This document shows positions 14,511 to 21,990 of a stretch of DNA of 64,000 nt, piece by piece. The DNA is taken from the NCBI GenBank assembly GCA_963668115.1, contig OY764147.1:2542001-2606000 (forward strand), written 5' to 3'. Positions within the stretch are counted from its first letter, which is position 1, and every line of letters starts with the position of its first letter. This DNA comes from Plut-88900 sp963668115. GTDB taxonomy: Bacteria > Chloroflexota > Dehalococcoidia > Plut-88900. Under the pieces are notes generated by a model, which made no database searches, was not told the origin of the DNA, and saw only the letters and a program-made list of their open reading frames with translations. The position numbers and the translations under genes are program-made.

Positions 14511-15881
14511 ATGATTAAACTGAAGTTATTGGCCGCCGCCCTTATCGCTTTGCTGGTCGCGGCTGCATGCGGCGGTGGCGTCGATGCCACCGCCACCACC
14601 GAGGCCGGTGCCCTCACGCCTCAGGCCAGGGACACCACCGGCACCCCGACTCCCACAGCCACCACCCCCATCCCGACGGCCACACCCATCCCCGCACCCG
14701 GCGTCGAAATTCCCACCCCCGTTTCCTACATCCCGGACCTGGGTGACATCGCGTACGGTTACGTAGAGACCATCGTCAACCGGTTCGGCCAGCGGGAAGC
14801 TGCCACCGATGGCGAGCTCGCCGCAGCGGAGTTCATCGCCGCCGAGCTTGAATCCTTCGGCTACGAACCCGAGGTCCACAGCTTCAACCTCCAGGTAATC
14901 GACGACTCGGAACCCTGGCTCAGGGTCACCAGCGACGGCAACCGGGAAATCGAAGCCCTCTTCATGTTCCGCACCGGCTTCGGTGACGTGGAAGGGACTC
15001 TGGTGAACGCCGGGCTCGGGCTGGAGGACGACTTCCCGCAAGAGGGCTTGGACGGCGCCGTCGCCCTCATCGAACGGGGTGAAATCGACTTTGAAGAAAA
15101 GGCCCAGAACGCTGCGGCGGCAGGCGCGTCAGCGGTTATCATCTACAACAGCGAGCCCGACAACTTCTCCGGCACTCTCCAGACCCAGAGCGAGGTCCCC
15201 GTCCTTTCTCTCAGCCAGGACGACGGCCAGGCCCTCGCCGCGATAATTGAGTCTGGAGAAATCACCGTCCGCGTACGTGTGGTTACCAATGACCGGGAGA
15301 GCCGCAACGTAGTGGCGGTCAAGGAGGGCTCCAACCCCGACGCCCCCGGCATCGTCGTCGGTGCCCATTTCGATGCAGACGAGGAGTCGGTCGGAGCAAA
15401 CGACAACGCATCCGGGACCGCCGCCCTCCTCGCCGTGGCCCGTGCCCTGAAGGACGACACCTTCGCCTCCGATGTGACGTTCGCCGCCTTCGGATCCTCG
15501 GGCCTCGGCCTGATTGGCGCCCAGAGCTTCGCCGGCGACCTCCTGGACGAAGACGCCCCGACCGTCGGGCTTATGATCAATCTGGATGTGGTGGGCAGTG
15601 GTGAGCGGGCCATTGTGGCGGGTGACCCCATAACCCAACTCGAGATTCTCCGCCTTGGCACGGAACTCGGCGTTTCGGTGTCCCCCGGCAACACCCCAGA
15701 AGGCGTCTTCAGCGAGCACATTGTCTTCCAGGCCCTGGACATTCCAACCGCATTCTTCTTCGCAGACGACCTCTCCCGGGTCAACACCCCCGAGGACACC
15801 ATTGAGTTCGTGGACTCGGCGCTGTTGGGTGATATCGTGAATCTGGTAGTGGCCCTGGTGCGCAGCGGAGCAGGCCGGTAG
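14511..15881 (+). CDS. M28-like lipoprotein with PA domain, catalytic Glu missing
   Basis: A 456-residue exported lipoprotein: hydrophobic signal LLAAALIALLVAAACGG with the lipobox cysteine, then a Thr/Pro-rich linker (PTPTATTPIPTATPIP). A protease-associated domain follows (about 165-265), then an M28 aminopeptidase-like domain from about 280 (VVGAHFDADEESVGANDNASG). The first metal His/Asp pair, NLDVVG and SEHIVF are present. The usual FGAEExGL motif reads FGSSGLGL, so the general-base glutamate and its neighbouring metal glutamate are absent. It may be a non-catalytic binding protein. Start ATG 14511 is preferred over GTG 14505 because AGGTGG would serve it. Confidence 0.82.
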   Translation: MIKLKLLAAALIALLVAAACGGGVDATATTEAGALTPQARDTTGTPTPTATTPIPTATPIPAPGVEIPTPVSYIPDLGDIAYGYVETIVNRFGQREAATDGELAAAEFIAAELESFGYEPEVHSFNLQVIDDSEPWLRVTSDGNREIEALFMFRTGFGDVEGTLVNAGLGLEDDFPQEGLDGAVALIERGEIDFEEKAQNAAAAGASAVIIYNSEPDNFSGTLQTQSEVPVLSLSQDDGQALAAIIESGEITVRVRVVTNDRESRNVVAVKEGSNPDAPGIVVGAHFDADEESVGANDNASGTAALLAVARALKDDTFASDVTFAAFGSSGLGLIGAQSFAGDLLDEDAPTVGLMINLDVVGSGERAIVAGDPITQLEILRLGTELGVSVSPGNTPEGVFSEHIVFQALDIPTAFFFADDLSRVNTPEDTIEFVDSALLGDIVNLVVALVRSGAGR

Positions 15882-15902
15882 AGGGCCGGCTCGGATTACA
15901 CG

Positions 15903-17279
15903 ATGACTTTTAGGGGACAGCAATCCTGGCGCCTTCTCTCCATCCTTGCAGCCCTGGTCGCCGTCGTCGCGCTGTGGGCGAACTTGGACACCGGGGCTTC
16001 GGCCGACGACGATTGGGTCGAATTCGGAGAACAGTCAGCCATAATCAACTTCCCCGAAAATATGGTCTTCACTTTGCAGTTCTCCTCCCAGAGGTCCGTG
16101 GCTCGCGCCACCCTGTCCTTCCACATCATCGGCCAGGACTCCGGCCGCATCGAACCCGCCGACATCGACGAAAGCGACCCCTCCACCGCCGAGTTCACCC
16201 TCAGGACTCGGGGCGGCAGTAGCACCTTCATCCCCCCGGGCGCCGTCATGACCTACCGGTGGATCATCGAGGATCAAGACGGCAATAGGGCTGAATCTCA
16301 ACCGACCGAGCTCATATACACCGACACCCGTTTCGAATGGAATACCGTTTCCCGCGGCAACATCACCGTGCACTACAACGGCCCCACCAGGACCCGCGCC
16401 GAGACCATACTGGACGCCTCTGCCGTGACCCTCGGCAACATGGGCAGGCTCTTCAACGCTGAGTTGACCAGGGATGTCAACGTGGTCATGTACAACAATC
16501 CCGTGCAGATGAAGGACGCCCTCCCCTTCATAAGCCAGGCCAGCTCCAGCGGCCTCGTGACCCAGGGACAGGCCTACGGCAAGGAAGGCGTCCTCCTCAT
16601 TAACGGCTTCGACTCCCAGATCGAGGGCATAGTGTCCCACGAAGTCACGCACCTCCTGGTGGCCCAGGCGGGCGAGGGGCCCGGGAAACGAGTCCCGGAC
16701 TGGCTTAATGAAGGTCTGGCCGAATATGGCAACATCCAACCCGGCGTCTCCTACGACCTAGCCGTCCTGCGCGCCGTACGCACCGACACCCTCTACCCCC
16801 TCGTCCAGCTTGCCAACCGACCCGGAGAACCCGAGGCGGTGATCGTCTTCTACGGCCATTCCCGCCAGGTGGTCGACTTTATGATCGACACCTTTGGCGC
16901 CGACAAGATGAGCCAGCTATTGCGGGAATTCCGGGACGGAGACCTGAACTTCGAAGACACCCTGGAGCAGGTCTACGGCCACACCCTCACGGAGATAGAC
17001 AACATGTGGCGTGACAGCCTGGGACTGCCCCACGTCTCGACGGAGAGGATAGGCAACAGACCGGCTTCCGCCGTTCCCACCCCCAGACCCACCCTGCCCC
17101 CGCTGGGAGCTCCTACCGCCACGCCTTTGCCGACTGCCCCTCCACCCCCCACCGCCACGCCCCTCCCGACACTTCCCCCCGACTCGTCGGGAGGAGGGAG
17201 CGGATATCTCTGGCTGCTACTGCTATTGCTGCTGATTCCGGCCTCGGGACTGGGCCTATTGCTCTTGCGTCGCCGGTAG
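15903..17279 (+). CDS. Surface-anchored gluzincin-like metallopeptidase (peptidase MA family)
   Basis: A 458-residue protein with a signal peptide (LLSILAALVAVVALWANL). A beta-sandwich-like N-terminal domain is followed by a zinc peptidase domain with HEVTHLLVAQAG (HExxH) and the downstream DWLNEGLAEYGN glutamate. A Pro/Thr-rich spacer and a C-terminal membrane segment ending in LLLLRRR complete it. This layout exposes the peptidase outside the cell while tethering it to the membrane. It begins 21 nt after the M28-like gene, so they are probably one transcript. The motif retains both histidines and the glutamate, so activity is likely. Confidence 0.8.
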   Translation: MTFRGQQSWRLLSILAALVAVVALWANLDTGASADDDWVEFGEQSAIINFPENMVFTLQFSSQRSVARATLSFHIIGQDSGRIEPADIDESDPSTAEFTLRTRGGSSTFIPPGAVMTYRWIIEDQDGNRAESQPTELIYTDTRFEWNTVSRGNITVHYNGPTRTRAETILDASAVTLGNMGRLFNAELTRDVNVVMYNNPVQMKDALPFISQASSSGLVTQGQAYGKEGVLLINGFDSQIEGIVSHEVTHLLVAQAGEGPGKRVPDWLNEGLAEYGNIQPGVSYDLAVLRAVRTDTLYPLVQLANRPGEPEAVIVFYGHSRQVVDFMIDTFGADKMSQLLREFRDGDLNFEDTLEQVYGHTLTEIDNMWRDSLGLPHVSTERIGNRPASAVPTPRPTLPPLGAPTATPLPTAPPPPTATPLPTLPPDSSGGGSGYLWLLLLLLLIPASGLGLLLLRRR

Positions 17280-17337
17280 GGATGCGCCCCCGCACACGTA
17301 CGGCCACCCGCCGGATGTGCTGCGGACTGATCCGGTT

Positions 17338-17763
17338 CTACCAGATAGTCTCAACCTGAGATGAGGCCAACAGCTCGGCGTCTTTGGTTACGAGAGGCAC
17401 GTTGAGAGCAGCGGCCTCAGCAGCAATGAGACGATCATGTATGTCCCGAATTTCCGGGAACATGTCCAGTCGCTCCAGCTGGGTTCTTCCGAGTTGCACC
17501 ATCTCTATCCCGGGCATCGAGTCCAAGAGGTCCATCAATTCAGCAGGTGGTACTGCTTCTCCAAGCTTGACCGAAAGGAAGTATAGTTCAGCAATTACTA
17601 TCGCTGGAACGAAGATGATGGCGCGACCGCGTTCAGCCAAAGAAAAGATGGAGGATGCGTCTAGACTCAGAAGCTCAGGAGAACGGAGATACCACCACAG
17701 TGTATGGGTGTCTGCAACGAATGTGGTCGACTTATTCGGATCCTGGTTCCGTGTAGCCATCAA
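17338..17763 (-). CDS. vapC: PIN-domain toxin (VapC type)
   Basis: A 141-residue PIN-domain ribonuclease: FVADTHTLWWYL at the N-terminus carries the first acidic residue, VIAELYFL the second, and DIHDRLIAAEAAALNVPLVTKDAEL the C-terminal acidic cluster. Such toxins cleave tRNA or rRNA and are held inactive by a cognate antitoxin. The gene overlaps the upstream antitoxin gene by 32 nt, the usual arrangement of translationally coupled pairs. The first two codons (Met-Met) and the overlap leave the exact start open; a start after the overlap would lose little. Confidence 0.88.
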   Translation of the reverse strand: MMATRNQDPNKSTTFVADTHTLWWYLRSPELLSLDASSIFSLAERGRAIIFVPAIVIAELYFLSVKLGEAVPPAELMDLLDSMPGIEMVQLGRTQLERLDMFPEIRDIHDRLIAAEAAALNVPLVTKDAELLASSQVETIW

Positions 17764-18013
17764 GGTTCAGCGCGCGCGGTTCCCATATCTTCTTTATGTC
17801 CAGGAAATCTTGGTATGTTGCATACGGCAACTTGGTCATGGCGCCGCGTAGTGATGATAGGGGTTTCTCTTGAGTCTTTGAGGGCGATACAGAAATCAAC
17901 TTACCGCAGGGCTTGCCGCGACGGGTAATGATGACTTCTTCTCCCTCTTTAAGGTCCCGAATGATCTCGCTGGCCTTGGCCTTGAATTCTTTTATTCCGT
18001 AAGTCGTCATCAC
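17732..18013 (-). CDS. Antitoxin, Phd/YefM family
   Basis: A 93-residue Phd/YefM-type antitoxin: TTYGIKEFKAKASEIIRDLKEGEEVIITRRGKPCGKLI is cut here into its parts, the KxKASEII helix and the VIITRRGKP strand that makes the DNA-binding dimer. The C-terminal tail would wrap the PIN toxin encoded immediately downstream. Palindromes in front of the gene are plausible operators for autoregulation by the toxin-antitoxin complex. Confidence 0.87.
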   Translation of the reverse strand: MMTTYGIKEFKAKASEIIRDLKEGEEVIITRRGKPCGKLISVSPSKTQEKPLSSLRGAMTKLPYATYQDFLDIKKIWEPRALNLDGYTEPGSE

Positions 18014-18059
18014 TAGTGTTTAGCCTGCTGAACCGTAGGGCTAGTACGACTAGATTATA
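18011..18059 (-). promoter_or_regulatory. Promoter and palindromic operators of the toxin-antitoxin pair
   Basis: Reverse-strand TATAAT at 18059-18054 is followed by CTAGT-ACG-ACTAG (18041-18053) and CACTAGTG (18011-18018). Both palindromes share the CTAG core and lie between the -10 and the ATG, where an autorepressor would act. Confidence 0.5.
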
Positions 18060-18079
18060 CAACCTCTTTATCCGGCTCC

Positions 18080-20113
18080 CTATCGCGTCCTCGGATTCAG
18101 CACGTCGTTCAGCCCGTCCCCGAGGAGGTTCCACGCATATATCAGGATCGCTATAGTCGCCGCGGGCACCAGCAGCAGGTGAGGATCGTCCCGTAATATC
18201 GACAAGTTGGATATGCCGAAGTTCTCCAGGATCATCCGCCCGAGACTCGGGTTCGGTGGCTGTATCCCGATCCCGAACCAACTCAACACCACCTCCGACC
18301 CCGCCACCGCACCCATCCCCACCGACACCGAGACGATCACCGGGCTCAGGGCATTCGGCAGCAGGTGCCGGAAGATGATCCGCAGGTTGGAAGCCCCCAT
18401 GGCCCGTGCCGCCTCTACGTACTGGCTCTCCTTGAGCCACAGTAGCTGGCCCCTTACCAACCGGGCCATCCCCACCCAACTGAACAGCGTCAGCGACGCA
18501 AAGACCACGAAGTAGTCCACCCCTCCCGACCTCACAATCCCGTCTATCCCCGACCAGTCCTCGAAAGCCCTCACCCATTCCACTACCCTGGGCTTCACCG
18601 TGGCCGCTATCAGAATGATCAGCAATATGCCGGGGAACGCCAGGAAGATATCGCCGGTGCGCATGATCACAGTGTCCACCCGCCTCCCGAAGTACCCCGC
18701 TGCTGCCCCCATGAACACCCCTATCAGCAGCGATCCCGTCAGCACCGACGCCAGGGTGATGATCACCGTAGTCCGAATCCCGTAGATAACCCTGCTCAAC
18801 AGGTCCCGACCGATCCTGTCGGTCCCCAGCGGATGTTCCAGGCTCGGCGGCCATCGGAATATGGACGGCCCTTCAATCAGGTCCGTTGAGGCGAGTTCGC
18901 TCCATGCCTCGCCGCCGTTGGTGGTGATGAAGAGTCCTCCATCCACCGTTCCGGCGTATAGGGTGTCGTCATTCCCATAGTCGGGGGAGATGGCTAACCC
19001 CTCGACTTTCGTTATGCTCAGCCCGGCAGTCGCCGTCACCCAGTTCTCCCCCCCGTCCACCGAACGGAAGATGCCCAGGCTGCCCGTGTTTGCAAATATC
19101 GTGCGGTCGGCCCCGAAGTCCGTGGAAATCAGCAGGGCCAGCACTTGCTGGCTGTTCAGCCTCTCGTCCAGCAGTTCCCAGCTCGACCCCCTGTCCCGAG
19201 ACCGGATCAGCCCTTCGGACGATGATGCATACAGGGTGCCGTCCCGCGCGAACTCCGGCGATATCGCTATGGTCGCCTCCCGGGACACGCCCGCTCTAGC
19301 CTCGTAGAGCTGTGTCCATGTGACACCCCCGTCCGTGGAACGGTACACCTCCTCCACCGTGCGGAAAGACCCGGTCTTTCGTTCGGTAACGGTGGCAAAG
19401 ACCGTGTTATCTGCCGCGAAGTCCGGGGAAAAGACCACGTGAGACGCCGCCGGCGAGTCCCCCTGGAAGCCGTTGTTGACGTTGGTCCAGCCCGACCCCC
19501 CGTCCCCACTCCTGTACAGCCCCCCCGACAGCGCTGCGATGACTATGCCGTCCGAGGCAAAGGATGGCGACGCCGCCAGGTGCTTTATCCCGCGGTTCTC
19601 CGGGAGCCCCGCACTCGCCGCCGTCCAGCTCGACGCCCCGTCTTGGGATATGTACACCCCCTGTGGCGTCCCGGCGTATACCACGTTTTCGGCGCCGTCA
19701 ATCGACACCGGCGCCAGCACGTCCACGTTCACCGCGCCCAGCCCCGTGTTCACCTGCTCCCAGGACCCGCCTGCATTCTCCGACCTGAACACCCCTATGG
19801 GCGTGTAGTTGTAGAGGGTGGAGTCCTCCGTCCATCGGGGAGAGATCACCAGGCCCTGGAACCCGGGCAGTTCCTCCAGGTTGGTCGACGGAGTCTCCCT
19901 GTAGTCCCGAGGCGCGGTCAAGGGAGCCATCGCTCCTACGAGATAGATGAATACAACGAGTATCAGCGCCCCGAAGGCCACCTTCTTGCGGCGGAGCCGG
20001 GTCCAGGCCTGCGCCCAGGGCCCGCCCCGCATCTGCCCATCGGCATTCGACTCCCTTCTCCTCCTCCGAAAGAGGCCGCGCACCCATGCCGAAAGTTGGA
20101 GCAGCTTAGTCAT
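18080..20113 (-). CDS. Oligopeptide ABC permease (DppC/OppC type) with an internal beta-propeller
   Basis: A 677-residue permease. Start ATG 20113 overlaps the stop of the upstream permease by 8 nt. Residues about 46-66 form TM1 (FGALILVVFIYLVGAM). The canonical core resumes near 422 with HPLGTDRIGRDLLSRVIYG, then five more helices and the EAA loop (EAARAMGASNLRIIFRHLLPNAL). Between them lie about 335 residues with seven Asp-box-like repeats, for example SENAGGSWEQV, SQDGASSWTAA, SGDGGSGWTNV and STDGGVTWTQL. These resemble the sialidase/Ycf48 propeller and would sit outside the membrane. Normal DppC proteins are about 300 residues with a short loop there. Its role may be substrate capture or docking. 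Confidence 0.85.
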   Translation of the reverse strand: MTKLLQLSAWVRGLFRRRRRESNADGQMRGGPWAQAWTRLRRKKVAFGALILVVFIYLVGAMAPLTAPRDYRETPSTNLEELPGFQGLVISPRWTEDSTLYNYTPIGVFRSENAGGSWEQVNTGLGAVNVDVLAPVSIDGAENVVYAGTPQGVYISQDGASSWTAASAGLPENRGIKHLAASPSFASDGIVIAALSGGLYRSGDGGSGWTNVNNGFQGDSPAASHVVFSPDFAADNTVFATVTERKTGSFRTVEEVYRSTDGGVTWTQLYEARAGVSREATIAISPEFARDGTLYASSSEGLIRSRDRGSSWELLDERLNSQQVLALLISTDFGADRTIFANTGSLGIFRSVDGGENWVTATAGLSITKVEGLAISPDYGNDDTLYAGTVDGGLFITTNGGEAWSELASTDLIEGPSIFRWPPSLEHPLGTDRIGRDLLSRVIYGIRTTVIITLASVLTGSLLIGVFMGAAAGYFGRRVDTVIMRTGDIFLAFPGILLIILIAATVKPRVVEWVRAFEDWSGIDGIVRSGGVDYFVVFASLTLFSWVGMARLVRGQLLWLKESQYVEAARAMGASNLRIIFRHLLPNALSPVIVSVSVGMGAVAGSEVVLSWFGIGIQPPNPSLGRMILENFGISNLSILRDDPHLLLVPAATIAILIYAWNLLGDGLNDVLNPRTR

Positions 20114-21035
20114 ACTTGATCCTGGGGTCCAGGAACGCATATAGGACGTCCACCAGCAGGTTCGCCAGCACGAAAGCCACCGCAATGAGCAGCACCAGCG
20201 CCATTATCACCGGGTAGTCCCGGTTGAATATCGAGTCCACCGCCAGCCTCCCGATCCCCGGGATGCCGTAAAGCTGCTCCGTGATGAACGCCCCCGTCAC
20301 CAGGTCCCCCAAGGAAAGCCCGACCACCGTGACTATCGGAATTATCGAATTCCGTGCGATGTGGCGGCGGCGCACCGTCCACTCCTTCAAACCCTTCGCC
20401 CGTGCTGTGCGTATGTAGTCCTGCCCCAGCACGTCCAGGGTGCTGGCCCTCATCAGCCGGGTCAGAACGGCAATCCCCGGCACCCCCATCACCAGGGCCG
20501 GCATTAGAATTCGCATGTCGAAGAAGCCTCCCCACCCCCCGCTCGGCAGCACGTCCAGCCACACCACGAATATCAGCGCAAGAATCGGGGCGGTTACCAG
20601 CACGGGAATCGACACGAAGAACAGCGTGGTAGCTACGATCACGGGGTCGACCCACCTCCCTTGGTTCAGCGCCGCGATGAGCCCCAGCGGCACCCCTCCC
20701 ATCACCGAGATAATCATCGCCGCCAGCCCCAGCTGCGCCGACACCCATATCTTTCCCGCAATCAGGCTGGATACTGGCTCTCCGCGGAACGTGAAGCTCT
20801 CACCCAGGTCTCCCTGCACCGCGTTCCAGACGTACCTGCCGTATTGCAAGAAGAACGGGTCGTCCAGCCCGCGCTGCTCCTTTATGCGGGCGATGACCTC
20901 CGGGTCTCGGTGCTGCCCCGCCAGCACGGACACCGGGTCCCCCGGCCCGTAGTTGCCCAGCGCAAACGTAACGAAGGAAACTACCAGAAGGACCACCGGC
21001 ACCCAAAGCATCCTGCGAAGGATGTAGGCCTTCAT
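20106..21035 (-). CDS. Oligopeptide ABC permease (DppB/OppB type)
   Basis: A 309-residue integral membrane permease with the family N-terminus (YILRRMLWVPVVLLVVSFVTF), a periplasmic loop (GPGDPVSVLAG), and an EAA motif region (YIRTARAKGLKEWTVRRRHIARNSIIPI). It ends in DVLYAFLDPRIKYD. It pairs with the propeller-containing DppC-like subunit to form the pore; the substrate-binding lipoprotein is at 21991. No ATPase genes for this system lie in the window. The gene order is binding protein, two inserted small genes, DppB, DppC. Confidence 0.92.
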   Translation of the reverse strand: MKAYILRRMLWVPVVLLVVSFVTFALGNYGPGDPVSVLAGQHRDPEVIARIKEQRGLDDPFFLQYGRYVWNAVQGDLGESFTFRGEPVSSLIAGKIWVSAQLGLAAMIISVMGGVPLGLIAALNQGRWVDPVIVATTLFFVSIPVLVTAPILALIFVVWLDVLPSGGWGGFFDMRILMPALVMGVPGIAVLTRLMRASTLDVLGQDYIRTARAKGLKEWTVRRRHIARNSIIPIVTVVGLSLGDLVTGAFITEQLYGIPGIGRLAVDSIFNRDYPVIMALVLLIAVAFVLANLLVDVLYAFLDPRIKYD

Positions 21036-21096
21036 CTACGCCTCCGGGTGTTGGGAAATATGCCCTTTACACGCACCAAAGAGCTTGATCTCTATC

Positions 21097-21516
21097 TTAT
21101 CCGAGACTCGAAGCCTCGCGCCAACGGGAGGCGTCTGCCAATTCCTGTGCATGCCTCGTTTGCTCTTCCCTGTCTACGGTCTCGGACTGAGACAGAACAA
21201 TGTCAGCATGGTACGGATTCTCATTGGGTATCGGAGAGGCAGCTACCATACGGCCGCTTCCAGTCGCGCCTTCCATGTTGACCACTGCCCACCCCCGAAA
21301 ATCGCCGTCCCTGTCTATCGCGCGGGCAGTTGCAATGCTAAACGCTTCATTGGCAGAAGCAATAGTCAGCCTGTCAACCGAAACCCTCGTTTCACCCGGT
21401 CGTTCCAGGAAAACCTTGACCGGCGTCCGCCCATTCCTGCAACGGCGGGCGTGCTTTGAAGAATAGACTCCCCTGCCCAGTTCCTCCCAAGAGGCGATAC
21501 CCGGGGAACGCTCCAC
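21097..21516 (-). CDS. Conserved small protein, second gene of an inserted pair
   Basis: A 139-residue protein with a conserved core: PVKVFLERPGETRVSVDRL, then FRGWAVVNMEG, PIPNENPYHADIVL and EEQTRHAQELADASRW. I recognise this pattern from short proteins found in many Chloroflexi and cyanobacteria, usually adjacent to the type encoded just upstream. The function is not established to my knowledge; the tight two-gene pairing and patchy occurrence recall toxin-antitoxin or mobile accessory pairs. The true start could be about 30 codons downstream, just before the PVKVFLERP core, because the first 30 residues look poorly structured. Confidence 0.6.
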   Translation of the reverse strand: MERSPGIASWEELGRGVYSSKHARRCRNGRTPVKVFLERPGETRVSVDRLTIASANEAFSIATARAIDRDGDFRGWAVVNMEGATGSGRMVAASPIPNENPYHADIVLSQSETVDREEQTRHAQELADASRWREASSLG

Positions 21517-21521
21517 AAGAA

Positions 21522-21929
21522 CTACGGAGACTCCTCAAACAGGGCTCCAAGGGCTTCGGTCAGAAATTTGTCAGGCAAGTGCTCGGTTGACGGATATCGC
21601 TTGCGCTGGTGTTTGCCCCTGATGTGGGCCATGCACAGCACCTCGCCTCCCGGCTCGCACAAAACCAGGACTGAAGAATCGCGCCGGTTCGGCGCATCTA
21701 TAACTACTTCGCCATCCGGCATGGGATACACCTCAAACCGATGAGGCCACACAACGTACAGCTTCCTCAGCAGCCCCTCGGTCCTGGTGAGCAATTCCCT
21801 GTCGGGTATGGGGAACCCCTCCTCCCGAGCCTCTTCACAAGCGTCCGCAAGGTCCGCCAGGGCATCCGCGAGGTCTTGCGGGGTCTCCCCCGACTCTTCC
21901 CCTACGTTCTGTAATGTGCGCTCGCGCAT
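21522..21929 (-). CDS. Conserved small protein, first gene of an inserted pair
   Basis: A 135-residue protein; ATG 21929 was chosen at the conserved MRERTLQNVGEE start rather than a longer in-frame start. The middle (LADALADLADACEEAREEGFPIPDRELL) is helical and is followed by a beta-rich C-terminal half (RFEVYPMPDGEVVIDAP, SVLVLCEPGGEVLC). It stands 5 nt before its partner. The two lie between a transporter's binding protein and permease genes, where they have no obvious transport role. Function unknown. Confidence 0.6.
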   Translation of the reverse strand: MRERTLQNVGEESGETPQDLADALADLADACEEAREEGFPIPDRELLTRTEGLLRKLYVVWPHRFEVYPMPDGEVVIDAPNRRDSSVLVLCEPGGEVLCMAHIRGKHQRKRYPSTEHLPDKFLTEALGALFEESP

Positions 21930-21990
21930 GACACTTCTCGCACTGCAACCCGCCCCCCCACCCCGGCTAAAGCTTACCACACGCCCCCGG

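Noticed and set aside
15129..15923. A 264-codon reverse-strand frame under the M28-like gene
   Set aside because: It is a shadow of the coding strand caused by C-ending codons; no recognisable motif.
17338..18013. The TA pair as part of a larger mobile island with the transporter
   Set aside because: No integrase, repeat or att-like direct repeats were seen on either side; isolated TA pairs are common.
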